From Chalara sp. BL73 (Eukaryota > Ascomycota > Leotiomycetes > Helotiales), in NCBI GenBank assembly GCA_918026815.1, contig CAKJVC010000014.1:248001-312000 (forward strand): a stretch of DNA of 64,000 nucleotides, read 5' to 3'. The translations under genes and the position numbers were made by a program. A model generated the notes under the pieces. The model was not told the origin of the DNA. It was given only the letters and a program-made list of their open reading frames with translations, and ran no database searches. Position 1 is the stretch's first letter, and every line of letters begins with the position of its first letter. Shown in pieces: positions 1 through 12,450 of this stretch.

Positions 1-3000
1 AAGTGCAAGTTTGGCAGTCATGATAACCTGGATACCACAACCTTGTGACTCCATGAAACCATTTCTGGTAGTGGTTGTGGGACGTGACATCTCCTTAGGA
101 GTACGTCCATGGGCAAACTCATCAACTGCGTTGCTGGTAGCCTTCATGTTGGCGAATTCGTAGGATCCTTCTTCCTGGAAGTCGTCGAAACCACCTACGA
201 AGCAGACACGGGCCTTGCCTTCGACAATGGTCTCGTACCCAATGTCTATTGACTCAACAGATGTTGCGCAAGCACCTACGGGGGTTTTGATTGGTCCGGT
301 CGATGAGATGAGCAACATGTTCACCCATGCGCTCATGGTGTTAATGAACGACTCTTGGAGAATATCCTTCTGAAGTGGCTTGTCCAGGAAACGATCCTTA
401 TACATACCTCTTAGAGCTGAGGTACCACCAATACCTGATCCAATGCAATTACCAACTTCGGAAATGTGGACATATTTATAGAACTCATATGGATCCGTAA
501 TACCGGATGCAAGTAATGACTCAACAGTACACACCAGAACGAACAATGTGACAGGGTCAACTTGAGATATAATGTCATCAGGAATACCATACTTCTTGGC
601 ATCCCACCCGGTTGGAATTTGACCAGCAACTAGACGATCGAATTTGAGCGCCTTGGGAATCATAAGAGTTGCGCCCTTTTTCATGCGCACAATAAACTCT
701 CCTGACTCTGGAATCTCGAAGATTTCTGCCTTGTCACCATGCTCTCGTCTGAACTCTTCGGCGGTCTCCTTCGACGTTTCGAATGGTTCGAGATCTTCCT
801 CGATGACTACCTCCTGTAAGAGTTGCTTCTTGTTGGGATCGTAGCCATTGAAAAGCTCAGGCTCAATGAGGCGGATACCAGAATGCTCGAGGATGTGCTT
901 CTCATATTTTGCTTTAATATCTTTATCGTCGACTGGCTCGCCGGACTTAGCATCGACCCATCCAGCATGTTGTTTGCCTTTGATAGGACCGTTGTGGTGC
1001 TTGATGAGTCCCATAATCCAGGCCATCTCAACGCAGCCCTCAAGCGAGAATTGACCATATGCTTCCATTTCCCAACGGGTACGGGAATTACCCCAAGGGC
1101 CAACTTCGGCAAATCCGGTAACAACGACAACCTTCTCCAGATCGACCATACCCTTCAAGTTTTCGTTGAGGGGCTCGACTTCCTTCTTCCAATCTGGGAG
1201 AGGTGGGAACTCGAACTTGATGTTTGCGCGGGGCTCAATGGTGACCTTCTTGTAGAGTGCCTCGCTAGCCTCACCATTCACGATCTTGTTCTCGATAGAA
1301 GTTTCACGAGTAACTGCCTGTCGAATCTCACTGGTGTCCATGATTTCTTTTCTGAGCCTGGACATCATGTCCTTCAAATCTGGGATAAACTGAAGGCCTC
1401 CATTAAGATCAGCGAAAACAGGCTCTGATTGGCAAAGATCGATGATATTGGGTGACATCAGACCCAGTAAGTTGAAAGCCATCTCTGCTTGCGAGAATGT
1501 ACGGACACCATAGGCTTCGACTCCTTCAGCAGTGATATTGTTCACAGACATCAGACCCGTGCCACGAGTCCAGCCAATAACAGCACCACAAATTGTGAGG
1601 AAGTTGGCCCAGTTTTCTGAGTGCCATCTGTTGAAGAGGGTCTCAAGGCCTAATTTGGATTCAGAGTAGAGGCCGTCATTTCCAAATGTACCGTGGTTGG
1701 GCGACAAAGGCAACACAACTTGAGCGGGGCGGGTTTCAAAGCCCCGTTCAGCTTTCTGTGTCTTAACAGCTCCCAACAGACGAATAACGTTGGTAAGCAT
1801 GATGCGATGAGCAAGTTCGGACTTCGAATCAATGCTGTCGATTTCACGACCATTCTCTGGAATAGCAGCGAATGGAATGATGAAATCAAGATCCCAACCA
1901 AGACCCTTCTTGGAGTCGTAAATATACTCTACTAGAGCCTCAACATCCTGCTTACTTCCTTGGTTGAATGGTACGACAATAAGTTGAGATCCACGGGATC
2001 CATGTCGAGCATACATTGACTGGTAGTACTCGGTAACTTCACGGGAGAAGCGGCTTGTGGTAACTACAACCTTTGCACCACCACTGATAAGACCTTGGAG
2101 AACTTCGGCTCCAATAGAGCCAGCGCCAGCACCAGTCATCAAGGCATTCTTGCCCTGGAATGTGATACCAGATTTTGCGGCTAACTCCAATCCATCGAGA
2201 TAAATACCAGTAAGTTTCTTGCTATACTCCCATCCATGCTCATCCTTTCTCTTTAAGTGCAAGAATGGAATAGTTTCAACTTTTCCAGTCTTCTGAGCTG
2301 GGCGAGCTACTCCATTCTTTTTCGGGTGACCATTAAGCTTACCATTAGGCTCCTTGGGAATAATCTGTCCTTCACTCATTGCTAGGGATCTGATAACATC
2401 CCCGTACAGTTGCTTAATCTGAAGTTGAGAGGCTTTGGAGACTTTGTGTTGTTGCTTAATGAGCTTATAGATACGGCTAAGGTCATTTTGCACCTTTGTT
2501 CTGTTGCCATACTCTGAAATTTTACCGCCGTCTGCCATCTCGCGTACATAGTGCTCAAATTTTCTGACTGCAGAACGGGGAACCTCAGAGTAAGCCAGAT
2601 TCCCTCGAGCATCGATTTCGGTGTGTGGTCCGGTCGGAATGGAAACATCTTTGTATGCAGGTGCTGTGTCTAGAACTTCACGACAATTCTCAATCAACTG
2701 TTGACCGAGTTCCTTCGCTAGCTTGTAGGTCTCGCCACGTTCAGTGGGGCAGTTGTCGATGTGATACTGCATAAACTCCAGTAGAGTAGGGTTTGAGCGG
2801 TTCATGATGCGAATACATTGGCTCACGATCTCCCGATCGACAGCCTTTAGGCGACCAAAGATGATATCGTAGTACATGGTAAAGGCATCTTGGCGTGCCC
2901 AATTCCATGAGGAATCATAAACTCTGGCTTTCAACTGGCTGAAAATTGGTTCGATACCAGCCGCATAAAACTCCCCGTGTTCTATATTCCAGAGATCCAG

Positions 3001-4159
3001 CTGTGCCTGAAGCGCTTGTTGAGTTTGCTGGGAGCCAATGAAGGCTTTGTCACCTGCGCGGAGGTCCATTTTCAAGTATCTGGCGAATAACTCAAGCTGT
3101 TGCTTGAATAAAGCTCGCTGATCCTTGGTTAAAGCGTCAATTGCCGCAGGATCCATCATCATTCCAGTGCCTCCAGTGCCAGCATCAGCACCAGCAACAG
3201 GTGCGGACAAGCTAATTCCTACATTGGCGGCATACTTCTGAGAAACATCGTCGAGGAACGTTTTGGCATCATTCTCAGACCCAAGACGGCTAGCAGGCTC
3301 CATAGTCAGACCCAAAATCAGAACGCCATCCTGTCTTCCAGGCCCTAAACCCCATCTAGTTTCTAGGTATTTCCGCGCGGTGGTGATGTTGAAGCCTCCA
3401 GGCATTTTCGAAGATATCATTCTCGCCACAAGGGAGGAAGACTGTTTTCCTAGCTGGCCATTGAATGTTGCCTGCATTGAAGCCCCCAACTCATCTAGAG
3501 GTGTATCTTCTGGCTTTTCAGGTGTAGAGCCGAATTCTTTGCCAAGATCTCCAAGAATTTCGTTCTGGAGTGTCGATTTACCTATATTCACTCAAGTTAG
3601 CTACGTATAGCTATAGAATAACACAGTTCTTGTACTTACCACCAACAAGGTCTTTGATTGCTTTGCTGAGAGGAATCTCCATAAGTGGCTTCTTAAGCTT
3701 TTGCGCAATTAGTGCTCTAACAATATCCACCGCACCAACTGGTGCATCTGGGACTTGTGCAGCTGGGCCAGCGCTCGGTGGAGGTGGTGCAGAAGCTACG
3801 GGTGCGGCACTCGATGCGGGAGCTGCCTGTGCAGGGGCAGATTCACTCGAGCTGGCAGCAACTGGCTCTTCCTCAATTGGATCAACATCATAGTAAATCT
3901 CTTTGGCATCCTTGTTGTAGCATAAAATTTGACGTTGAACTGATTTTGCAGCATCGTAAGCTTCGTATTTGGATGCTAGTGTTCGTTTTGCCATTACTCC
4001 TAATGTGTCCGCGGGACCGATTTCGACGATCCGCTCCGTCATCTTCTCTGCCAAAATAACATCTTGTGTTTCAATCCATCGCACTGGTGAAGCAAACTGA
4101 TATGCCAACAACTCAACGAGCAGGGTATGGGCGAGCTCTTGCTCGACTTCGGGACGCAT
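1..4159 (-). CDS. FAS2: Fatty acid synthase subunit alpha (partial, 3' end beyond left edge)
   Basis: Alpha chain of the cytosolic fungal type I fatty acid synthase, which with the beta chain makes C16/C18 acyl-CoA from acetyl- and malonyl-CoA. Two exons are visible: 4159-3640 and 3581-1, with a 58-nt intron (3582-3639). The start gives [20 protein letters not shown], the conserved N-terminus of the family. The ACP region carries LVGG^[13 protein letters not shown], in which Ser176 is the expected phosphopantetheine site; the intron falls between its second Gly and Lys. The ketoreductase follows, with a [14 protein letters not shown] dinucleotide-binding loop and YSESK. The ketoacyl synthase nucleophile is in [10 protein letters not shown] near the left edge. 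About 1367 residues are present; the end of the KS and the phosphopantetheinyl transferase domain lie outside. It is transcribed divergently from FAS1. Confidence 0.97.
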
Positions 4160-4959
4160 TGTGTATGGATTTTACGTCCGAGGACGATTAAGGCAGTTTC
4201 GAGGGGGTATCCAGAAAGAAGCAGTTGTGCAGCAGGAGAATTATGTTTGGATGGAAATCTCAGGAATTTCACTGAAGTATTAGCGTAATTCCGAAATGTG
4301 ACGGGCACGTTGGTAGGAGGGCCCCAATGAGGTAAGGAAGTGGCCAGAGAATTGTTCTAGAACGTAAATGTCTCGTATTAGTAGTGAATATTTTTATACA
4401 AGAGATCGTGAAGGGATTGATTCCAGCTTGATTCCCAAGATGATGAAAAGGACGTGAAAAGTTGAGGATGCGGAAGCTGTGATGCGGAGAAGCGGCTGCC
4501 CTTGAGCTTTCTCTGTCACGTATGATGCTAGGTTCCTGTCCAGTCAGCTTCGCACTGAACCCTACAGTGACTTTGAGCGTTTTGGCGTGTTGAGCCAAAA
4601 AAAGTTGATGCTTGACTCTCAACATACAGGGGGGCCCACCATAATCTTAACGGCATTAGGCTTAGTCAAAAGGGTTTACCCCGGTTGGGAATTCGAGACA
4701 AAAACATGCTTGGAGCCGTCTTTTCTCTCCAGAGCCTTTCGGACGAATGGCGATGACGGTTATCTAATCTAGACTTTCAGGTCAACGTTTATTCAGGATC
4801 TATTTACATCTACATGTGATGATTGTCCAGATATCTGCCATGGGGAGCATCTTTGGTGAGAATCTTATAATGTTGTCATACGTTATTTTAACGTGGATCT
4901 TTTTACATTTAGCCGGACCCCCTTTTTCTACTTCCGCAGAGTGTGGCTGGTACGGGGTT

Positions 4960-4982
4960 GCAAGGCTATCTGATAGCCTTGC
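4960..4982. promoter_or_regulatory. Perfect 11+1+11 palindrome with inverted GATA core
   Basis: The half-site GCAAGGCTATC is followed by a single T and then its exact reverse complement. The centre reads ATCTGATAG, fitting the ATCWGATAR pattern described for iron-responsive fungal GATA factors (SreA/Sre1/Fep1 family). The same 9-nt core recurs at 5078-5086, exactly 110 nt further on. Function is inferred only. Confidence 0.45.
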
Positions 4983-5465
4983 GTACATCTCCCATGAATA
5001 TCTTTTTTATTTTTTTTTGGTTTTCCCGCCGTAAACCATCCTTCGCACGTTGATGTCTCACCTGCATGCTTATCGTTATCTGATAGCACGGCATAATTGC
5101 TTGTCAGTAGGGTTAGCCCTGAACATGCGTGCACGCATATCGATACGGTATCTTTTAAGGTCGACGTATGGGGCTGGTGGTGAACATGAGGAAGGACAAG
5201 GCTGAAAAGGCCAAGTGCGTCGGATTCATTCGCCCCCTGAGGAACAAGGGTACTGGGTGGCGGGTATCCCCCCCTCGGGATGAGCACGTTGTCATCAAAT
5301 CCCCTGGTGAAATCCCGTTCCTCACCATTTCATGCTAAGGAATGAGGTGCAGTACTATTATATAGTAGCATCCTGCCGTGTTGGAACATCGAATTCCTTC
5401 TCTGTTGGCTGTCTTAGATAGGAACCCAGATTTTTCATTCCAATTGTTGATAACGGGGGATCCCC

Positions 5466-5494
<29 letters not shown>
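5466..5494 (+). repeat. Homopolymer run of 29 A
   Basis: An uninterrupted A run, followed by GGAGGG, in the FAS1 upstream region. Its length is likely to vary between isolates or to be miscalled. It could act as a nucleosome-excluding poly(dA:dT) tract in the promoter. Confidence 0.95.
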
Positions 5495-5496
<2 letters not shown>

Positions 5497-6089
5497 AGGG
5501 TTCGGATGTATCTTCTTTATTTCTCTGCATCTGCCCACATCTCAACCCCCCAACTGCCTGCACCTTTCCGCCTGCACATCCCGCACGGCCGCCCGTTCCA
5601 ATCCCGTCCCCCTGTCAGTTGCTGATTGCCATCCACCCACCCACCCCCGAGCCACCGCAACCGCCCCAACAAACATTCTCGATTTTTTGACGAGGTGGAG
5701 AGTTTACGTTGAGCTAGATCACCACCTCAATTCAAAGGCGACTCCAAACTTACTTCACAATCACTACCTTGAAGGCTGAACCCAAAAATCAATCATCAAG
5801 CTCGTACCCATCATCTTCGAGCACATCCTTTTTTTTACCTTTTCTCCCAGCCATTCTTGTAATATTTTCACCTTTACTAGACTTTGGCAGTACCAAATAT
5901 CCTAGAGGCAGCTAGAATACTTATTAACCCTGCTGCATTTGCAGCTTATAATTTGTGCTTAACTCCTGCTCTTGACTGAGTATCTGGAGTTTAGGAAGTA
6001 GGTCAGTGACGGAATTGCATTTTACAGCCAGAAATCAGTCAATTAAACCGCTTACTAAATGACAATAGCACTTCAAGACATCTCCCACA

Positions 6090-9000
6090 ATGTACGGAAC
6101 AGCGACAGGTCCTCAGACCGGAGTGTCCACTCCGCGTTCTTCTCAATCCCTACGACCTCTCACACTCACTCACGGCTCCCTCGAACACTCCTTCTTGATA
6201 CCCACAAATCTCCATTTCCATGCTTCACAGATAAAAGACCGCTTCCTTGCAACTCTCCCTTCACCCACAGACGAGCTTGCTCAAGACGACGAACCATCTT
6301 CCGTTGCAGAACTTGTCAGCAGATATTTAGGGTTTATTGCCCACGAGGTTGAGGAGGGTGAGGATGACGCACAAGGCTCATACGAAGAATTGTTAAAGTT
6401 TGTACTGAACGAATTTGAACGCGTGTTCCTGCGAGGCAATGAGGTTCACGCTGTCGCTGCAACACTTCCAGGAATTGATAGCAAGAAACTAGGAGTTGTG
6501 AAGAGCTACTACACTGCTCGCGCAGCTGCGAGCCGTCCTCTCCGACCCCACGAGTCAGCACTCTTCCGTGCAGCTGACGAAGGAAATGCGAGTGTTTATA
6601 CTGTTTTTGGAGGACAAGGAAACATAGAGGAATATTTTGATGAGTTGAGAGAGTTGTATAACACCTACCCCTCCTTCGTGGAGGCGTTGATCACCACTGC
6701 GGCAGAACTTCTACAAAATTTAGCCAGAGATCCAAGAGCCGAGAAGTTGTACTCGAAAGGGCTTGATATCTTATCTTGGTTGCACGATCCTGAAGCAACT
6801 CCAGATATTGATTATTTGGTCTCGGCCCCTGTTAGTTTCCCACTGATTGGACTTGTCCAGCTCTCTCACTACACTGTCACCTGTAGAGTACTGGGACTTA
6901 CGCCTGGGCAATTTCGTGAGCGCCTGAGTGGCACAACTGGTCATTCCCAGGGTATCATTTTGGCTGCGGCTACCTCAGCTGCCGATACCTGGGATTCTTT
7001 TGTAAAGGTCGCCAAATCATCCTTGACCATTCTTTTCTGGATTGGCGCCCGCAGTCAGCAAACCTATCCAAGAACTTCGTTAACTCCCACCATTCTTCAG
7101 GATTCTATTGACAATGGAGAGGGTATGCCAACACCTATGTTAAGCATTCGTGACTTATCCCAAGCGCAAGTGCAAGAACATATTGATGCGACCAATCAGT
7201 ATCTTCCAGAAGATAGACACATCTCTATTTCTCTCATTAACAGTGCTCGTAACATGGTTGTAACTGGTCCGCCAATCTCTCTTTATGGCCTCAACCTTCA
7301 ACTCCGCAAAGTCAAAGCACCGACCGGCCTTGATCAAACTCGAGTGCCATTCACGGAGCGTAAAGTACGCTTTGTCAACAGATTCTTGCCTATCACGGCT
7401 CCGTTCCACAGCAAATATCTCGCAGGGGCTAGAGAACACCTTGACGAGGATCTCGAAGATGTTGAGATTAACAGCAAAGCTCTCGGCATACCAGTTTATG
7501 ATACGAACACTGGAAAGGACCTTCGCGAGGAAGTCAAGGGCAATCTCGTCCCTTCACTTGTTCGTCTCATCACGAGCGATCCCGTTAACTGGGAGAAAGC
7601 TACTGTATTTCCAAATGCCACACATGTTCTCGATTTTGGTCCCGGAGGTATCTCTGGTCTGGGTATCTTGACCAGCCGTAACAAGGACGGAACTGGAGTC
7701 CGAGTTGTTTTGGCTGGTGCCATCGATGGGACAGTCCCTGAAGTTGGATACAAGCCAGAGATGTTCGATCGGGATGAGGAACATGCCGTTAAATATGCCG
7801 TGGATTGGGTCAAAGAGCATGGCCCACGTCTGATCAAGACCTCCGCTGGTCAAACTTATGTGGATACTAAGATGAGTCGACTCTTGGGTGTTCCACCTGT
7901 GATGGTTGCTGGAATGACTCCGTGTACGGTACCTTGGGACTTTGTGGCTGCAACCATGAATGCTGGCTACCAGATTGAATTAGCAGGAGGTGGATACTAC
8001 AACGCTCGCACTATGACAGAAGCTCTGAAGAAGATTGAGAATGCTATTCCTGCTGGACGCGGTATCACGGTCAATCTTATTTATGTCAACCCCGTTGCAA
8101 TGCAGTGGCAAATTCCACTTCTTGGTCAGCTCCGTGCTGAAGGCATACCAATAGAGGGTCTGACAATCGGCGCGGGGGTGCCCTCTATTGAAGTTGCGCA
8201 AGAGTATATTGAGAATCTTGGTTTGAAGCATATCGCATTCAAGCCCGGTTCTGTAGAAGCAATCCAAGCAGTTATTAACATTGCTAAAGCAAATCCAACT
8301 TTCCCAGTCATTCTTCAATGGACTGGAGGTCGTGGCGGCGGACATCACTCATTTGAGGATTTCCATCAACCCATTCTTCAGATGTACGGCCGCATTCGCA
8401 GAAGTGAGAACATTATTCTCGTGGCAGGCAGTGGCTTTGGAGGTGCTGAGGATACCTACCCATACTTAACTGGTACGTGGTCGGGCAAGTACGGATACCC
8501 ACCAATGCCATTTGATGGATGTCTTTTTGGTAGTCGAGTGATGACAGCCAAGGAGGCACACACCAGCAAGAACGCCAAGAAGGCCATCACAGAAGCCGAA
8601 GGTCTTGATGATAGCCAGTGGGAGAAGACATACAAAGGACCGGCTGGTGGTGTCATCACTGTGCGCTCCGAGATGGGAGAGCCAATTCATAAGTTGGCAA
8701 CCCGCGGTGTCAAGTTTTGGGCTGAAATGGACAAGACCATTTTCAGCTTGCCGAAGGAGAAGCGTGTGCCAGAGCTGAAGAAGAAGCGAGAGTACATTAT
8801 CAAGAAGCTTAACGATGATTTTCAAAAAGTCTGGTTCGGCAGAAACAAGGCAGGTGAAACGGTTGACCTCGAGGATATGACCTACAGCGAGGTTGTTCAT
8901 CGCATGGTCGAACTGCTTTATGTTAAGCACGAGGCTCGTTGGATCGAAAGATCCTACGAGAAACTCACTGGCGACTTCATTCGACGTGTTGAGGAACGTT

Positions 9001-12000
9001 TCACTTCTACTTCTGGAAAATCGTCATTACTGCAAAACTACTCCGAGCTGAATGACCCATATCCAACCGTTGACAGGATCCTAGCGGCATATCCCGAAGC
9101 CGCAAGGCAGCTCATTAACGCTCAGGATGTTCAGCACTTCTTGCTACTCTGCCAACGCCGTGGCCAAAAGCCTGTTACCTTCATTCCGGCCTTGGATGAA
9201 AATTTCGAATTCTTCTTCAAGAAAGATTCACTCTGGCAATCTGAGGACTTGGAAGCTGTCATCGATCAAGATGTTGGCCGTACTTGTATCTTGCAAGGTC
9301 CTACTGCTGTGCAATACTCCAAGATTGTTGATGAGCCCATCAAGGACATCCTAGATGGAATTCACAGCGCGCACATTCAAGGATTGACTAAGGACATCTA
9401 CGGCGGCAAGGAGGCATCGATTCCTGTCATTGAGTACTTTGGTGGCAAGCTTATTGAAGTCGAGGAAGAGGTTGAAGTTGAGGGCCTTACAGTTTCACAG
9501 GAAGCTGGCAAGACCACATATCGCTTGTCAACTTCGCCAACAGCTGTTCTACCTACTATTGAGTTGTGGTTATCGCTTCTTGCAGGACATAAACGTTCGT
9601 GGAGACATGCACTCTTTACTTCTGAGGTGTTTGTCCAAGGGCAAAAATTCCAGACCAACCCGTTGAAAAGGATCTTTTCTCCCGTCCGTGGACTTCTGGT
9701 GGAAATCTCTAACCCTGACGAGCCCTCAAAAACTGTCATTACTGTTAAAGAGCAGCCAAGACCCAACCACTACGTTGAGGTCATCGATGTTAAGCTTACC
9801 GGCAAAAATGAAATCCTTGTCAACTTGATCAAAGATACTACTGCTGTTGGCAAGCCAGTGTCGTTACCTCTCAAGTTCACATACCATCCTGAGGCTGGGT
9901 ATGCTCCAATCCGAGAGGTTATGGACGGCCGCAACGATCGCATCAAAGAATTCTATTGGCGTGCGTGGTTTGGAAATGAAGCAGTCGATCTTGACGCACA
10001 GGTTACGGGACTGTTCGATGGTGGCAAGGCTACTATTACAGGTGAAGCAATTAATGACTTTGTTCATGCGGTCGGAAATACCGGCGAGGCGTTCGTCGAT
10101 CGACCTGGAAAGGAGGTGCTTGCCCCCATGGATTTTGCCATTGTTGTTGGCTGGAAGGCTATTACGAAGCCTATCTTTCCACGAACTATCGATGGTGATC
10201 TCTTGAAGCTAGTCCATCTTTCGAACGGATTCCGAATGCTACCTGGTGCTGAGCCACTAAAGAAGGGTGATGTAGTAGAAACCACTGCTCAGGTCAACGC
10301 CGTTATCAATCAAACTTCTGGCAAGATGGTAGAGGTCTGCGGCACAGTAACACGAGATGGCCGTCCCGTTATGGAGGTCACTTCGCAGTTCCTTTACCGT
10401 GGAGTCTATACAGATTTCGAGTCCACTTTCCAACGAAAGCGAGAAACCCCAATGCAAATTCACTTGGCTACGTCGAAGGACGTTGCTGTCCTGAGATCCA
10501 AGGAGTGGTTCAACCTCGACGAGCCTGAATATGAACTTCTCGGTCAAACACTGACATTCCGCTTAGAGAGCTTGTATCACTTCAAGGACAACGCAGTGTT
10601 CAGCCGTGTCTCAACAAGCGGTCAAGTTCTCATGGAACTATCTACTAAGGAAATTATTCAGGTCGCCAGTGTACAATACGAAGCTGGCGTTTCTCATGGT
10701 AATCCGGTCGTTGACTACCTCCAGAGACATGGCTCTTCCATCGAGCAACCGGTAAATTTCGAAAATCCAATTCCATTAAGCGGTAAGACACCCCTACAAC
10801 TCAAGGCGCCAGCCTCCAACGAGACATATGCTCGTGTATCCGGTGATTACAACCCTATCCATGTGTCTCGCGTTTTCTCCAGCTATGCCAATTTGCCAGG
10901 CACAATCACGCACGGCATGTACTCGAGTGCAGCTGTACGAAGCCTGGTGGAAACTTGGGCAGCGGAGAACAATGTTGGTCGCGTTCGCAGTTTCCACGCC
11001 TCGCTCACTGGCATGGTATTACCGCTAGATGATATCGAGGTCAAGCTGCAACATGTTGGTATGGTTGCTGGCCGCAAGATCATTAAGGTCGAAGCCAGCA
11101 ACAAGGAGACCGAGGATAAGGTATTACTTGGTGAAGCCGAAGTTGAGCAGCCTGTCTCTTCTTATGTCTTCACTGGACAAGGTTCACAAGAACAAGGAAT
11201 GGGAATGGAGCTTTATGCTAGCAGTCCTGTAGCTAAGGAGGTTTGGGACCGTGCCGACAAACATTTCATGGACAACTATGGTAAGTGTTTCTTCGCTAGA
11301 TGGTCAATATCAGAGACTAATGTGTTCAGGCTTTGCTATCACTAACATTGTGAAAAACAATCCCAAGGAGCTTACCATCTACTTCGGTGGACCTCGTGGT
11401 AAAGCAATTCGTCAAAACTATATGTCTATGACCTTCGAGACAGTGGGTGCAGATGGGTCAATCAAGTCTGAGAAGATATTTAAGGAAGTGGACGAACATA
11501 CAACGTCTTATACATACCGTTCACCGACCGGACTTCTATCTGCAACCCAGTTTACACAACCGGCCTTGACGCTCATGGAGAAGGCGAGTTTTGAGGACAT
11601 GAAGTCGAAGGGTCTTGTCCAAAGAGATAGCAGTTTCGCTGGTCACTCTCTGGGAGAATATTCTGCCCTTGCTGCTTTGGCGGATGTTATGCTTATTGAG
11701 AGTTTGGTATCTGTTGTCTTCTATCGTGGTCTTACGATGCAAGTTGCTGTCGAGCGTGATGCTTCAGGTCGTTCCAACTACTCCATGTGCGCTGTCAACC
11801 CAAGCAGGATCTCCAAGACCTTCAACGAACAGGCTCTCCAATACGTTGTCGAGAACATCGCTGAAGAAACTGGTTGGCTACTGGAAATTGTAAACTACAA
11901 TATTGCAAACATGCAATATGTGTGCGCTGGAGACCTTAGAGCACTAGACACCTTGACAGGCGTCACCAACTATCTCAAAGTACAGAAGATTGACATTCAG

Positions 12001-12450
12001 CAGTTGATGCAGACTCTCTCACTTGAGGATGTCAAGGCGCATCTAGTTGAAATGATTAAAGAATGCGCGAAGCAAACTGAAGCCAAGCCCAAACCACTAG
12101 AACTTGAGCGAGGCTTTGCAACCATCCCGCTGAAGGGCATCGATGTACCTTTCCACTCTACCTTCTTGCGATCAGGAGTCAAGCCATTCCGAAGCTTCCT
12201 GCTCAAGAAGATCAACAAGACCACTATCGATCCCAGCAAGCTGATTGGCAAGTATATTCCTAATGTCACGGCGCGCCCATTCGAGCTTACAAAGGAGTAC
12301 TTTGAGGATGTATACCGTTTGACGAACTCACCTAAGATCAAGGAGGTTTTGGCGAATTGGGATAGGTATGAAGGTCCCCAGACCAACGGTGTAAATGGCA
12401 CGAGTGGACTGGCCAATGGAGTGAATGGGGTGAATGGCACGCATGCATAG
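6090..12450 (+). CDS. FAS1: Fatty acid synthase subunit beta
   Basis: Beta chain of fungal fatty acid synthase, partner of the divergent FAS2. Two exons, 6090-11280 and 11330-12450, are separated by a 49-nt intron (GTAAGT...CAG); the product is 2103 residues, a normal family length. The order is the standard one: acetyltransferase with GHSQG (Ser286), FMN enoyl reductase beginning near [18 protein letters not shown], hot-dog dehydratase ([12 protein letters not shown]...[10 protein letters not shown]), then malonyl/palmitoyl transferase opening at [20 protein letters not shown] with [11 protein letters not shown] (Ser about 1837). The intron falls inside this last domain. The C-terminus is a short Asn-Gly-rich tail. 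The chosen ATG has A at -3 and begins [16 protein letters not shown], as in related fungi. An upstream ATG at 6059 opens an overlapping frame. Length and the absence of a polyketide synthase argue for primary metabolism. Confidence 0.97.

Larger units (their letters stand above)
4160..6089. promoter_or_regulatory. Bidirectional FAS2/FAS1 promoter region
   Basis: Gene-free 1.93 kb between the FAS2 and FAS1 start codons, so it must hold both promoters and both 5' leaders. It contains a perfect GATA-centred palindrome at 4960-4982, a second copy of its 9-nt core at 5078-5086, a 29-nt poly-A run at 5466-5494 and long C/T-rich tracts at about 5520-5660 and 5810-5880, which are usual in fungal leaders. 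One CCTCGG hexamer lies at 5273-5278. I see no convincing gene inside it. Confidence 0.7.

Noticed and set aside
3263..3610. 115-residue plus-strand ORF
   Set aside because: Antisense shadow of FAS2 coding sequence.
5273..5278. CCTCGG as a FarA/FarB fatty-acid response site
   Set aside because: A single hexamer in 1.9 kb is expected by chance and those factors mainly control fatty acid breakdown genes.
1..12450. FAS pair as part of a secondary-metabolite cluster (HexA/HexB or StcJ/StcK type)
   Set aside because: N-termini, full domain order and lengths fit the primary enzyme, and neighbours are housekeeping genes with no polyketide synthase.
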